DNA of 64,000 nucleotides, taken from NCBI GenBank assembly GCA_036307305.1, contig JAXJXV010000020.1, forward strand, positions 33,666-97,665, read 5' to 3'. Both the position numbers and the translations under genes were made by a program. How positions within the stretch are numbered: the stretch's first letter is position 1; each line of letters starts with the position of its first letter. The DNA comes from SIG607 sp036307305. GTDB taxonomy: Bacteria > Bacillota > Clostridia > Oscillospirales > Acutalibacteraceae. Of this stretch, positions 52,736 through 61,242 are shown piece by piece. The notes beneath the pieces are model-generated. The model ran no database searches, was not told where the DNA came from, and saw nothing but the letters and a program-made list of their open reading frames with translations.

Positions 52736-53745
52736 TTGACCTCACCACAGCAGATTTTTTCTGTCAAATATTCGGTCAAAAGTATAGCGTTTTCAATATC
52801 TTTTAAATCTGCCATACAGCTTGGGGAATGGATATATCGGCAGGGAACGGAAACGGAAACCGTGCGGACACCCGATTTACTCAGATGTATAGCCCCTGAA
52901 TTATTACCGCCTGTAACCGAAGCCTTGCTCTGACAGGGGATGCCGCTGTTTATAGCAAGACTGTAAAGCTCTCTGTCGTAAAGTGTGGAACGGTCCATAA
53001 AGGAAACGGCAGGACCATTACCTAATTTGCAAACGGTATTTTCTTCGCTGACCCCATCGATGTCTGCTGCGGTCGTAGCTTCAAGACAGATACAAAAATC
53101 AGGCTCAACGCTGTAGGCGGCAACACGGGCGCCTCTGCAACCAAGCTCCTCCTGTACGGTAAAGGTTGCATAGTAGTCGAACTCTGCTTCTTTTTTTAGG
53201 AGTGAAATAAGAATTGCGCAACCTGCTCTGTCATCAATGGCTTTCGCTTTGAAAACGTTGTCTGAGAGAGGGGAAAAATCACTTATATAGGTTGCAAAGC
53301 TACCTAAAGGCACCGCTTTTTCTGCTTCCTCACGACTGGTTGCACCGATATCAATATAAAGACTGTCGGCAGATGGGGGCGTTTCTTTTTCAGTACCCTT
53401 GCATAGATGTACGGGCTTTGTGCCGATGATACCAACTGTTTGCCCGTTTATTCTTACCTTTTTGCTCAGCAATGCCGCAGGCTGTATACCACCGATTGTT
53501 TTGAATTTTAAAAAGCCGTCAGAGGTGTAAGAGGTGATAATCATACCGACTTCATCTGTATGAGCGTCAAGCATAAGCTTGTTAACGGCTCTCTTTTTTC
53601 CCTTTTTAAAGGCTATAAGATTACCCATACCGTCTTTTTTTATTTCGCAGTAATCCTTTAGTTGCTCTATTATAAAATCCGAAACGCTGTTTTCATTGCC
53701 CGAAGGTCCGTCAAGAAGGCAAAGCTGTTTAATAAGTTCACGCAT
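52732..53745 (-). CDS. M42-family metallo-aminopeptidase (copy A)
   Basis: 337 residues. The M42 di-metal site is visible: LDAHTDEVG (His and Asp), AIDDRAGCAI (bridging Asp), and TVQEELGCRGA with the catalytic Glu pair; a late His lies in YIHSPSCM. These are large cytosolic tetrahedral aminopeptidases that trim peptides. It forms a tandem pair with the next gene upstream, overlapping it by eight bases. GGGAGG precedes the ATG. Confidence 0.92.
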   Translation of the reverse strand: MRELIKQLCLLDGPSGNENSVSDFIIEQLKDYCEIKKDGMGNLIAFKKGKKRAVNKLMLDAHTDEVGMIITSYTSDGFLKFKTIGGIQPAALLSKKVRINGQTVGIIGTKPVHLCKGTEKETPPSADSLYIDIGATSREEAEKAVPLGSFATYISDFSPLSDNVFKAKAIDDRAGCAILISLLKKEAEFDYYATFTVQEELGCRGARVAAYSVEPDFCICLEATTAADIDGVSEENTVCKLGNGPAVSFMDRSTLYDRELYSLAINSGIPCQSKASVTGGNNSGAIHLSKSGVRTVSVSVPCRYIHSPSCMADLKDIENAILLTEYLTEKICCGEVK

Positions 53746-54751
53746 TAGAAATACCTCCCGACAAAACGTACGCCTCTATAACGGAAGCGGTGTTCTCAAT
53801 ATCCTTTAAATCTACGATTTCGCAATCTGTATGCATATTTCGAAGGGGTATTGAAATAAGACCTGTTTTTACACCCTGCTTAGAAAGGCTGATAACGTCG
53901 GCGTTAGTTCCTGTAGAACTGCCCATAACCTCATACTGACAAGGAAGGTTATGCTCTTTTGCAGTGGAATTCAGCTTATCGCTTATTTCCCTGCACAAAA
54001 CGGGTGAAATGCCTATCATACCGCCTTTGCCCAGTATACCGCATTCAGAGGCAGAAACGTCGGGCGCGTCACCAAAGGATACGTCTGTAACAATGGCTTC
54101 GCTAATCTCAAGAGGATAAATGGCTGTTCTCGCTCCTCTCAGACCAAGCTCTTCAGAATCACTGAAAAGAAATACTACGTTGACAGGCAATTCTTTGTCT
54201 TTTAATTTATTGGCTACATAAACGAGCATAGCGCAACAGGCTCTGTTATCAAGAGCCTTGGCAGAAATTCTGTTGCCCTGAAGCTTTAAGAATTCATTTT
54301 TGTATGTGACGAAATCGCCGATACTGATAATTTCCTTTGCTAAGTCTTTAAGACCTGTGTCTATTTTTATATCAGAAATATTGGAAAATTTCTCGTCATC
54401 CTTAGAAAGATGAGGCGGTGTGCTTACAAAAACACCGTTTACGTCTTTTTTACCGTGAATAACAACCTCTTTGGAGGGGAGCTGTCTTAAATCAATACCC
54501 CCCGCGTTGCTGACGGTAATAAAACCTGTGTCGCTTACGTTCGTTACGATCATTCCCACCTCGTCAATATGGGCGTCAATAAGTATGGTTTTGGGCTTTT
54601 TGTTGTCAATAGTAGCCATAATTCCGTTTGCACCGCAATTTTTTATATCGTTACAGAATGCAAGATAACGCCCGATTATTTCACGGGCGCCGTCTATATG
54701 GCCTATTGAAACGCTGTCTGTCAGTTCTTTTAAAATAGTTTCAAGCATCAT
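53738..54751 (-). CDS. M42-family metallo-aminopeptidase (copy B)
   Basis: 337 residues, a diverged paralogue of copy A. The metal site reads IDAHIDEVGM, ALDNRACCAM and FSDSEELGLRGA, with His in MHTDCEIV. The base Asp after the first His is retained, and the catalytic Glu pair is EE in SEELG. Where copy A has DDR it has DNR, so the two may differ in metal or peptide preference. M42 enzymes can form mixed complexes, and equal length and coupling make that plausible here. The start overlaps the end of murD by one base. Confidence 0.9.
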   Translation of the reverse strand: MMLETILKELTDSVSIGHIDGAREIIGRYLAFCNDIKNCGANGIMATIDNKKPKTILIDAHIDEVGMIVTNVSDTGFITVSNAGGIDLRQLPSKEVVIHGKKDVNGVFVSTPPHLSKDDEKFSNISDIKIDTGLKDLAKEIISIGDFVTYKNEFLKLQGNRISAKALDNRACCAMLVYVANKLKDKELPVNVVFLFSDSEELGLRGARTAIYPLEISEAIVTDVSFGDAPDVSASECGILGKGGMIGISPVLCREISDKLNSTAKEHNLPCQYEVMGSSTGTNADVISLSKQGVKTGLISIPLRNMHTDCEIVDLKDIENTASVIEAYVLSGGISNA

Positions 54752-56130
54752 TACAGTTTATTTACCAGTTCCTTAAAGAATTTTCCTCTTGCTTCAAAAT
54801 TGGGGAAAGCGTCAAAGGAAGCACAGGCAGGGGAAAGGGTTACAACGTCACCCTTTTCTGCTTTTTTGTGGATTATCTCAACTGCTTCCTTAATGTCAGC
54901 CACCTTCACTATTTCGGGTATTCCGTTATACTGCGGGTGGGTTACCACAGCTTTTTCAATAGCATTTGCTGTAGGACCTGAAAGAGCCATAAATTTAACC
55001 TTTTCAAGAATATAAGGCGCTAACGGTTCAAAGGGAATATGTTTGTCGTAACCGCCTGCAATAAGCATTACCTTTTGGTCAAAGGATTTAAGACCTGCGA
55101 TTGTGCGGGAAGGACTGCTGGCGATAGAGTCGTTATAATAACGTACCCCGTCAACCTCTCTTACGAATTCGTTTCTATGCTCAACACCTAAAAATTCTTT
55201 TGCAACCTTGCGGATGTTATCGGTACTGACGTATCCCCAAACAGCAGAAATGGCTGCAAGATAGTTTTCTACGTTGTGGTCGCCGATTATGGAAATGTCC
55301 TTTCTGTTAAGAACAGGCGCGTCAATTCCTCTGTAGGACATATGAAGGGTTCCGTCGGTATCAAGCCACGCGCCGTTTTTTATAGGACGCTCCATACTGA
55401 ACTGAAGCATCTGTCCTCTTACAAAACGGGAAAATTCGCTTGTTATTTCATTGTCGCGGTTAAGGACTGTACGGGAAAAAGCGTTCTGATGCATAAGAAT
55501 GTTTTTCTTGGCTTCTACGTATTCGTCCATATCCTTATGGATATCAAGATGGTTAGGAGCAACGTTGGTCACAACGGCAACGTTAGGACTTTTTCTCATA
55601 GAAATGAGCTGGAAAGAGGAAAGCTCGGCAACGACGAAATCGTCGGCAGATATTTCACTTATTCTCGGCAGTAAGGGTTTGCCGATATTACCGCCTATGT
55701 GAACCTTTTTGCCCTCTGCTTCAAGCATTTTTGCTATAAGGGTGGTTGTTGTGGTTTTTCCGTCAGAGCCTGTTACAGCGAAAATAGTAGCGGGACAAAG
55801 GTCAAAGAAAACCTCCATTTCACTGGTTACTGCAATTCCGCGTCTTCTTGCCTGTTCAAGCTCGGGAAGATTAAAGTTCATTCCTGGGGTACGAAATATT
55901 ATATCAACCTCAAGGTCGTCAAGGTATCTTTCGCCAAGACGAAGCTCAACGCCTGCAGCTTCAAGCTCGTCGGCTATAGGACCGATAAGCTGTCTGTTTC
56001 TTCTGTCACAGGCGATTACCCGCGCACCCTTTTCTACAAAATCAAGGATAAGCGGAGTATTACTTATGCCTATACCGCAAATTGCAATTTTTTTACTTGA
56101 AATATGTTGCCAGAACTTTGTGCAATCCAT
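54751..56130 (-). CDS. murD: UDP-N-acetylmuramoyl-L-alanine--D-glutamate ligase
   Basis: 459 residues. The N-terminal UMA-binding domain begins KIAICGIGISNTPLILDF. The ATP loop is FAVTGSDGKTTTTTLI at about 115, and the central ligase domain includes VVTNVAPNHLDIH. The C-terminal part has YYNDSIASSPSRTIAGL and LIAGGYDK. It adds D-Glu to the peptidoglycan precursor. It stands outside a dcw cluster and leads an operon with two peptidases, a GNAT and a PLP enzyme. AGGGGC lies upstream of the ATG. Confidence 0.95.
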   Translation of the reverse strand: MDCTKFWQHISSKKIAICGIGISNTPLILDFVEKGARVIACDRRNRQLIGPIADELEAAGVELRLGERYLDDLEVDIIFRTPGMNFNLPELEQARRRGIAVTSEMEVFFDLCPATIFAVTGSDGKTTTTTLIAKMLEAEGKKVHIGGNIGKPLLPRISEISADDFVVAELSSFQLISMRKSPNVAVVTNVAPNHLDIHKDMDEYVEAKKNILMHQNAFSRTVLNRDNEITSEFSRFVRGQMLQFSMERPIKNGAWLDTDGTLHMSYRGIDAPVLNRKDISIIGDHNVENYLAAISAVWGYVSTDNIRKVAKEFLGVEHRNEFVREVDGVRYYNDSIASSPSRTIAGLKSFDQKVMLIAGGYDKHIPFEPLAPYILEKVKFMALSGPTANAIEKAVVTHPQYNGIPEIVKVADIKEAVEIIHKKAEKGDVVTLSPACASFDAFPNFEARGKFFKELVNKL

Positions 56131-56174
56131 AAAATTTAGCCCCTTTAGACACTGAAAATATAATAATATATATT

Positions 56175-56203
56175 ATTATACTTAATTTATTCTAAAATAT
56201 CAA
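56175..56203 (-). promoter_or_regulatory. murD operon promoter
   Basis: On the minus strand TTGATA (56198-56203) and TATAAT (56175-56180) are 17 bp apart. The -10 box is the edge of a 22-bp perfect AT palindrome (56159-56180). Confidence 0.78.
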
Positions 56204-56205
56204 CA

Positions 56206-56247
56206 CAAAATAAAAAATAACCGACGGTAAAAGCACCATCGGTTATT
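56206..56247 (-). terminator. putP terminator
   Basis: On the minus strand AATAACCGATGGT and ACCGTCGGTTATT pair with one mismatch, followed by TTTTTATTTT. The tail reaches the murD promoter. Confidence 0.85.
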
Positions 56248-56260
56248 AAGGCTTTTAAGA

Positions 56261-57832
56261 TTAAGCGGACAAACCTTCTCCCAATTTAACTGCTTCGAAG
56301 TCCTCCTCAATTTCCTTAGAGGGCTTTTTGGTAAGAAGCGAAACAACAACGATACAAATACTTGAGAAGATAAATGCAGGAAGAAGTTCGTAGATTGCGA
56401 ATATACCGCCGAAACCGCTGATAACAAGCTTCCACAGGAATACCATACCTGCGCCGCCTACCATACCTGCAACTGCACCTGCTCTTGTGGTACGCTTCCA
56501 GAAGAGCGAGAAGAGCATAAGCGGTCCGAAGGTTGCGCCAAAGCCTGCCCATGCAAATGAAACTATGTTGAATATTACACTGTTTTCATCAAGGGCAAAA
56601 AGCATTGCGACAAGGGCGATAGTTACGAGAGTTATACGGGTTACTATCATTACCTGCTTGTCGGTAGCATTTTTCTTTACAACGCCCTGGAAAATGTTTT
56701 TAGCAAGAGCGGAAGCGGCGATAAGCAGATAAGAGTCGGAAGAACTGATAGTTGCGGCAAGAATACCTGCCATTACAAAACCTGCAAGAATAGGAGGCAG
56801 GAAGCTTGTGGAAAGGTGAATAAATATATTTTCTGCGCCGCCTTTTGTAAGAAGTTCTGTGGGGAAGAGCTGACGGCCGATAATACCGATAAATACGGCA
56901 ACGGCAAGAGAAATTACAACCCATATCATAGCGATTCTTCTTGATACTTTAAGTTCTTTCTCTTTTCTGATAGCCATAAAGCGAAGGAGTACCTGAGGCA
57001 TACCGAAATAACCAAGACCCCAAGCCATCATAGAAGCAATAGTAAGCCAACCATAAGGAGCGGCATCACCAAACTGAGCAGTACCGTTAACCACCTGCTG
57101 AACACCGTCTGCATCTACTACGGGAGTAGCAAGACCGAAGAAATCAAGGAAGCCTGGGATGCTCTGAGCGTTTTCTATAACGGCACCGATACCTCCTGCG
57201 CTGATTGTTGAAATGGTAATGATAACGGAAAGAGCAATAATCATAACGATAGCCTGCATAAAGTCTGATGCGCTTTCAGCCAAGAAGCCGCCGAGAATTG
57301 TGTAAAGAAGAACGAATGCGGCGCCGATAAGCATCATAAGTTTGTAATCAAGACCGAATAGAGTAGAGAACAGCTTACCACAGGTTACGAAACAACTTGC
57401 GGCGTATACTGTGAAGAAAACGAGTATAAACAAAGCGGCTATTGTAAGAATGATTTTCGTCTTCTCTCTGAAACGGTTAGAGAAGAACTCAGGCAGAGTG
57501 ATTGAATTGTTGGCTCTGATACTGTAACGGCGAAGTCTTTTTGAAACTATAAGCCAGTTAAGATATGTACCGATTGCAAGACCGATAGCCGTCCATGCGG
57601 CATCGGCAAGACCGCACCAGTATGCTACACCTGGAAGTCCCATAAGAAGCCAACCGCTCATATCTGAAGCTTCTGCGCTCATAGCGGTTACCCAAGGACC
57701 GAGGGAACGTCCGCCTAAATAATAATTTTCTGAACTTTTGTTTGCTTTTTTTGCGAATACAATACCTATAACGATAACGGCAGCCATATAGACTATCATA
57801 GCTATAAGTATCTGTAAAGTATTCATACTCAT
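56261..57832 (-). CDS. putP: Sodium/proline symporter
   Basis: 523 residues from the ATG at 57832, nine bases after AGGAG. Thirteen membrane segments of the SSS family are visible. NYYLGGRSLGPWVTAMSAEASDMSGWLLMGLPG is the PutP hallmark, seen as GGRSLGPWVTAMS and SDMSGWLLMGLPG. ITLPEFFSNRF follows. The late Na+ site region is SSSDSYLLIAASAL. It imports proline with Na+. It is a single gene with its own promoter and terminator, near a TetR regulator. Confidence 0.93.
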   Translation of the reverse strand: MSMNTLQILIAMIVYMAAVIVIGIVFAKKANKSSENYYLGGRSLGPWVTAMSAEASDMSGWLLMGLPGVAYWCGLADAAWTAIGLAIGTYLNWLIVSKRLRRYSIRANNSITLPEFFSNRFREKTKIILTIAALFILVFFTVYAASCFVTCGKLFSTLFGLDYKLMMLIGAAFVLLYTILGGFLAESASDFMQAIVMIIALSVIITISTISAGGIGAVIENAQSIPGFLDFFGLATPVVDADGVQQVVNGTAQFGDAAPYGWLTIASMMAWGLGYFGMPQVLLRFMAIRKEKELKVSRRIAMIWVVISLAVAVFIGIIGRQLFPTELLTKGGAENIFIHLSTSFLPPILAGFVMAGILAATISSSDSYLLIAASALAKNIFQGVVKKNATDKQVMIVTRITLVTIALVAMLFALDENSVIFNIVSFAWAGFGATFGPLMLFSLFWKRTTRAGAVAGMVGGAGMVFLWKLVISGFGGIFAIYELLPAFIFSSICIVVVSLLTKKPSKEIEEDFEAVKLGEGLSA

Positions 57833-57867
57833 AAAAAACAACTCCTTTTTTTAAAATTAACAAGAAC

Positions 57868-57896
57868 AGTATAACACAAAGTTAAATATAATGCAA
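57868..57896 (-). promoter_or_regulatory. putP promoter
   Basis: On the minus strand TTGCAT (57891-57896) and TATACT (57868-57873) are 17 bp apart. Confidence 0.7.
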
Positions 57897-57901
57897 GACA
57901 G

Positions 57902-57980
57902 AACGAAGTACAGACCGAAATCTGTACTTCGTTTATAAATACTGTTTATTTTAAAGGCTAAATCAGTAGACTATAGTCTA
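57902..57980. promoter_or_regulatory. Hairpin and palindrome between the TetR gene and the putP promoter
   Basis: A 13-bp perfect hairpin, AACGAAGTACAGA (57902-57914) with TCTGTACTTCGTT (57921-57933), may end the TetR transcript, though no T tract follows. A separate 14-bp perfect palindrome TAGACTATAGTCTA (57967-57980) has the size of a TetR-type operator. Confidence 0.5.
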
Positions 57981-58007
57981 TACTAAAAAATATACAAAAA
58001 ATAAACT

Positions 58008-58595
58008 TTACTGATTTGCAATACGGCTTAAGAAAAAGGGCAGTAAATTGGAGGCGGAATCACTTAAAGAATAGTCGCCGTTGCACAGGCACCAATCATA
58101 TATAATCGCTCTTTCACAAAAAGCGTAATACTTTACTATATCGTTTGCTGACTGATTTTTTGTGATTTCGCCATTTTGCTGACCTAAAAGAACTATTTTT
58201 CTAAGCAACTTATAATATACGCGGTTGTGGTCTAAGAGTTGTTTTTCGGTTCTGGTTATAAGCTGTGTGGAGTAGAGTCTTTTTATCAGCTCAAGGTCAA
58301 CCGTATTTTCTATCATTTCGAAAAGCTGACGGTTTAAAAATAAAAGTATGTCAATGCTGTGAGTGTTTTCGTTGATTTCGTTTTGTAATTCCTCGTATTT
58401 TTCATCAAACAGGTAGGCGAGGGAGCCAAGCAGTGCGTCCTTGCTGTCAAAGTAATGATAAAAGGAACCCTTGGAGGTGCCTGATTCCTTTATGATTTCG
58501 TCAACGGTTGTATCATCGTAGCCTTGCTCGTAAAAAAGCTTCCAGGCGCTGGATACTATTTTGCTTTTTGTGTTTTTGGAGTTTTTTGAAGTCAT
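58008..58595 (-). CDS. TetR/AcrR-family regulator
   Basis: 195 residues. The N-terminal helix-turn-helix (about 8-55) includes DDTTVDEIIKESGTSKGSFYHYFDSKDALL, whose core GTSKGSFYHYFDSKD is the TetR signature. The ligand domain is helical and not assignable. It lies upstream of putP on the same strand but with about 175 bases and a hairpin between them. It may control putP or an unlinked gene. AAGGAG precedes the ATG. Confidence 0.9.
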   Translation of the reverse strand: MTSKNSKNTKSKIVSSAWKLFYEQGYDDTTVDEIIKESGTSKGSFYHYFDSKDALLGSLAYLFDEKYEELQNEINENTHSIDILLFLNRQLFEMIENTVDLELIKRLYSTQLITRTEKQLLDHNRVYYKLLRKIVLLGQQNGEITKNQSANDIVKYYAFCERAIIYDWCLCNGDYSLSDSASNLLPFFLSRIANQ

Positions 58596-58739
58596 ACCAA
58601 TTCTCCTTACAAAATATACTGAATATATGATAACATATTAAAAATTTTTTTACAAGTGGTATCAAAGGTACTTTTATGGGACTTTGAATAAGATATACTA
58701 AGTATAACAAGGAGATAAAAACTTTTTTAAAAAAAAGAG

Positions 58740-58799
58740 TTGACAAATGAAAAACCTTGGTATATAATAAAAATACAGAAAAGAACAAATGTTCTTTTT
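58740..58799 (+). promoter_or_regulatory. Promoter and leader hairpin of the 57-residue membrane protein gene
   Basis: TTGACA (58740-58745) and TATAAT (58763-58768) are 17 bp apart. AAAAGAAC (58779-58786) and GTTCTTTT (58791-58798) then form an 8-bp hairpin with T's, between promoter and ribosome site, which could act as an attenuator. Confidence 0.75.
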
Positions 58800-58813
58800 G
58801 GGAGGAAATAGTT

Positions 58814-58987
58814 ATGAATTCGATTTTAATCAGTGTTTTTGAGATAGTTATGGTTTGTTTTACTATATGGTGTCTTTTTCACGAAAAGGCACTTGTTGAG
58901 TTTGAAAAGCGCATTGCAAGAAACATACGCCGTCGCAGATTCAAGGTAATCAAGGGTTCTAAGGGTGTTAAAAAGTATTACGCCTGA
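58814..58987 (+). CDS. Small membrane protein with a basic tail
   Basis: 57 residues from ATG 58814, after GGGAGGAAATA. One N-terminal membrane helix (about 3-22, SVFEIVMVCFTIWCLF) is followed by an amphipathic segment and a highly basic tail (RIARNIRRRRFKVIKG). It has a consensus promoter, a good ribosome site and a strong terminator, so it is a real gene despite its size. No family is recognised. The basic tail could bind nucleic acid or the membrane surface. Confidence 0.72.
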   Translation: MNSILISVFEIVMVCFTIWCLFHEKALVEFEKRIARNIRRRRFKVIKGSKGVKKYYA

Positions 58988-59019
58988 CTTAGCTTACATA
59001 TTCAAATTCTTTCATTTTT

Positions 59020-59058
59020 ACAGAAAAAGGGGAAGCGTTCAGCTTCCCCTTTTTCTGT
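59020..59058. terminator. Bidirectional terminator between the small protein gene and acpP
   Basis: The 17-bp perfect arms (59020-59036 and 59042-59058) are built on AAAAAGGGGAAGC and its complement, with loop GTTCA. Confidence 0.93.
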
Positions 59059-59073
59059 ATTTTTAAATCAGCA

Positions 59074-59301
59074 TTATTTATTTTCTTCTATGTAAGCAAC
59101 TACGTCGCCTACGGTTTTCATTTTTTCGATTTCCTCATCGGGAATGTCAACGCCGAATTCGTCTTCAAGACTCATAAGCATTTCTACAATATCAAGGCTG
59201 TCAGCATTGAGGTCTTCGCCAAGGCGGGTTTCCATAGTAACGGTTTCGGCGTCGATTTCCAACTGCTCGGAAATTATTTCTTTTAGTTTTTCAAAAATCA
59301 T
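59074..59301 (-). CDS. acpP: Acyl carrier protein
   Basis: 75 residues. The phosphopantetheine Ser is in the DSL motif (DLNADSLDIVEMLMSLED). The size and acidity fit the fatty-acid-synthesis ACP. It is a single gene here, away from fab genes, with its own promoter. GGAG precedes the ATG. Confidence 0.95.
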   Translation of the reverse strand: MIFEKLKEIISEQLEIDAETVTMETRLGEDLNADSLDIVEMLMSLEDEFGVDIPDEEIEKMKTVGDVVAYIEENK

Positions 59302-59361
59302 GAAAATGCTCCTTTGCTTAAAAATGTGCTACGCGTACCTTTACGCATATTGCCTATAATG

Positions 59362-59390
59362 ATAATATTTAAAAAACGCCGTTTTGTCAA
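59362..59390 (-). promoter_or_regulatory. acpP promoter
   Basis: On the minus strand TTGACA (59385-59390) and TATTAT (59362-59367) are 17 bp apart. Confidence 0.8.
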
Positions 59391-59431
59391 TAGTTTTTTC
59401 AAAAACAGATGGTAAGTACTGCAAATAACTG

Positions 59432-59460
59432 TTGCAAAAATGTATTTTATATAGTATTAT
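59432..59460 (+). promoter_or_regulatory. proS promoter
   Basis: TTGCAA (59432-59437) and TATTAT (59455-59460) are 17 bp apart. The leader to the ATG is under 35 bases, so no T-box is possible. Confidence 0.7.
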
Positions 59461-59495
59461 ATATACGATATTTTATTTTTATGCGGTGATTTATA

Positions 59496-60929
59496 ATGGC
59501 AAAAGAAAAACTTGTTAAAGAAATTACGTCTATGGACGAGGATTTCGCAAAATGGTATACCGATGTTGTTTCCAAAGCTGAGCTTATGGATTATTCATCT
59601 GTTAAGGGATGTATGATTATCCGTCCTTACGGCTGGGCTATATGGGAAAATATTCAAAAAATTATGGATGGAATGTTCAAGGAAACGGGTCATGAGAACG
59701 TTTCTATGCCTATGTTCATTCCTGAGAGTCTTTTACAGATTGAAAAGGACCACGTTGAAGGCTTTGCGCCTGAGGCTGCCTGGGTAACCCACGGCGGTAA
59801 CGATAAGCTGGAAGAAAGAATGTGCGTTAGACCTACCTCTGAAACGCTCTTCTGCGACCACTACAAAAACATTATTCATTCCTGGCGCGACTTGCCTAAG
59901 CTTTATAATCAGTGGTGCAGTGTTGTAAGATGGGAAAAAACCACACGTCCCTTCCTTCGTTCAAGAGAATTCCACTGGCAAGAGGGACATACCATTCACG
60001 CTACTGCTGAAGAGGCACAGGCTGAAACAATTCAGATGTTGAATATTTATGCTGAGTTCGCGGAAAAATATTTAGCTATTCCCGTTATCAAGGGCGTTAA
60101 AACAGAAAAGGAACGTTTTGCAGGTGCAGTTGATACGTATACTATTGAAGCTATGATGCACGACGGTAAAGCTTTGCAAAGCGGTACATCCCATTTCTTC
60201 GGCGACGGCTTTGCAAAAGTTTTCGGTATTCAGTATACTGATAAGGAAAATAAACTTGCAACTCCTTTCCAGACCTCCTGGGGCGTATCTACCCGTCTTA
60301 TCGGCGCTATTATTATGACTCACGGCGACGATAACGGTCTTGTTCTTCCGCCTGCAGTTGCTCCGATTCAACTTGTGATTGTGCCTATAGCTTCTCATAA
60401 AGAGGGTGTGACCGAAAAGGCAGAAGAGGTTTATGCAAGAATGAAGAAAATCTGCCGCGCAAAAATAGACCTTTCCGAAAACACTCCCGGCTGGAAGTTT
60501 GCTGAATACGAAATGAAGGGTGTGCCTCTCCGTCTTGAACTTGGCCCCCGTGATATAGAAAATAATCAGTGCGTTCTTGTTCGCAGAGATAACGGTGAAA
60601 AGATTGTCGTTAGCCTTGATGAGCTTGAAAACAAAATTCCCGAGTTATTGGCTGACGTTCATAACGGTCTTTACAATAAAGCTCTTGCAAACAGAACCGA
60701 AAATACTTATGTTGCAAAGACTATGGAAGAAATGATAGATATTGCAGAAAACAAACCCGGCTTTATTAAAGCTATGTGGTGTGAGGACAGAGCCTGTGAG
60801 GATGCTCTTAAAGAAAAAGCGGGTGTGTCTTCGAGATGTATGCCTTTTGAACAGGAGCAGTTATCCGATAAATGTGTGTGTTGCTCAAAACCTGCTAAAA
60901 AAATGGTTTATTGGGGAAAGGCTTATTAA
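59496..60929 (+). CDS. proS: Prolyl-tRNA synthetase, archaeal/eukaryal-type (ProS type 3)
   Basis: 477 residues. It lacks the editing insertion of the long bacterial ProRS and matches the type 3 form: VKGCMIIRPYGWAIWENIQ, RPTSETLFCDHYKNII, FLRSREFHWQEGHT (motif 2) and QTSWGVSTRLIGAIIMTHGDDNGL, where the family block is STRLIGA and HGDDNGL. The C-terminal extension has a Cys set (WCEDRACEDALK, CVCCSKPAKK) and ends in Tyr, as in archaeal enzymes. It charges tRNA-Pro. GGTGA precedes the ATG. Confidence 0.95.
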   Translation: MAKEKLVKEITSMDEDFAKWYTDVVSKAELMDYSSVKGCMIIRPYGWAIWENIQKIMDGMFKETGHENVSMPMFIPESLLQIEKDHVEGFAPEAAWVTHGGNDKLEERMCVRPTSETLFCDHYKNIIHSWRDLPKLYNQWCSVVRWEKTTRPFLRSREFHWQEGHTIHATAEEAQAETIQMLNIYAEFAEKYLAIPVIKGVKTEKERFAGAVDTYTIEAMMHDGKALQSGTSHFFGDGFAKVFGIQYTDKENKLATPFQTSWGVSTRLIGAIIMTHGDDNGLVLPPAVAPIQLVIVPIASHKEGVTEKAEEVYARMKKICRAKIDLSENTPGWKFAEYEMKGVPLRLELGPRDIENNQCVLVRRDNGEKIVVSLDELENKIPELLADVHNGLYNKALANRTENTYVAKTMEEMIDIAENKPGFIKAMWCEDRACEDALKEKAGVSSRCMPFEQEQLSDKCVCCSKPAKKMVYWGKAY

Positions 60930-60942
60930 AAAAACGCTGTTG

Positions 60943-61015
60943 CTTTAGAGTCGTACTCTAAAGGACAGTTCTTTCGCAGGATATGGCATAGCCCACACGG
61001 GCTATGCCTTTTTCC
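60943..61015 (+). terminator. Two hairpins after proS, the second a terminator
   Basis: CTTTAGAGT/ACTCTAAAG (60943-60963) is a 9-bp hairpin without T's. GGCATAGCCC/GGGCTATGCC (60985-61008) with loop ACAC and TTTTTCCTTT is a strong terminator. The possible mobile remnant begins just after. Confidence 0.88.
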
Positions 61016-61020
61016 TTTAT

Positions 61021-61242
61021 TCAAGCAGATTTCAGCGGTTTTTCTCGCATTTCTTCCATCGCCGCAATCAGTTCTTCTTCAGTAGGAATATTGATGATTC
61101 CGACCGCAGTAAAGTAAATATCAATTGGAACGTGCTTGTGGCCGTGTTCATCTTTCGTACTGTTATGAACATCTATCCGCTTAATCAATGTGTTTACAAG
61201 TGTGGGTGTTAATTCTTTTAAGTCAGTATAACAAAAGATCAA
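61021..61242 (-). pseudogene. C-terminal fragment of a large serine recombinase (DUF4368-type)
   Basis: 73 residues. LTPTLVNTLIKRIDVHN, VPIDIYFTAVGIINIPTEEEL and MEEMREK match the C-terminal end of transposon/ICE serine recombinases (DUF4368 region). The catalytic resolvase and recombinase domains are missing. The frame joins directly to a truncated sortase copy at about 61240. It is not expected to work. Confidence 0.75.

Noticed and set aside
56159..56180. Strong operator in the murD promoter
   Set aside because: The 22-bp palindrome consists only of A and T in a low-complexity stretch, so chance symmetry is likely. Kept only as a remark.
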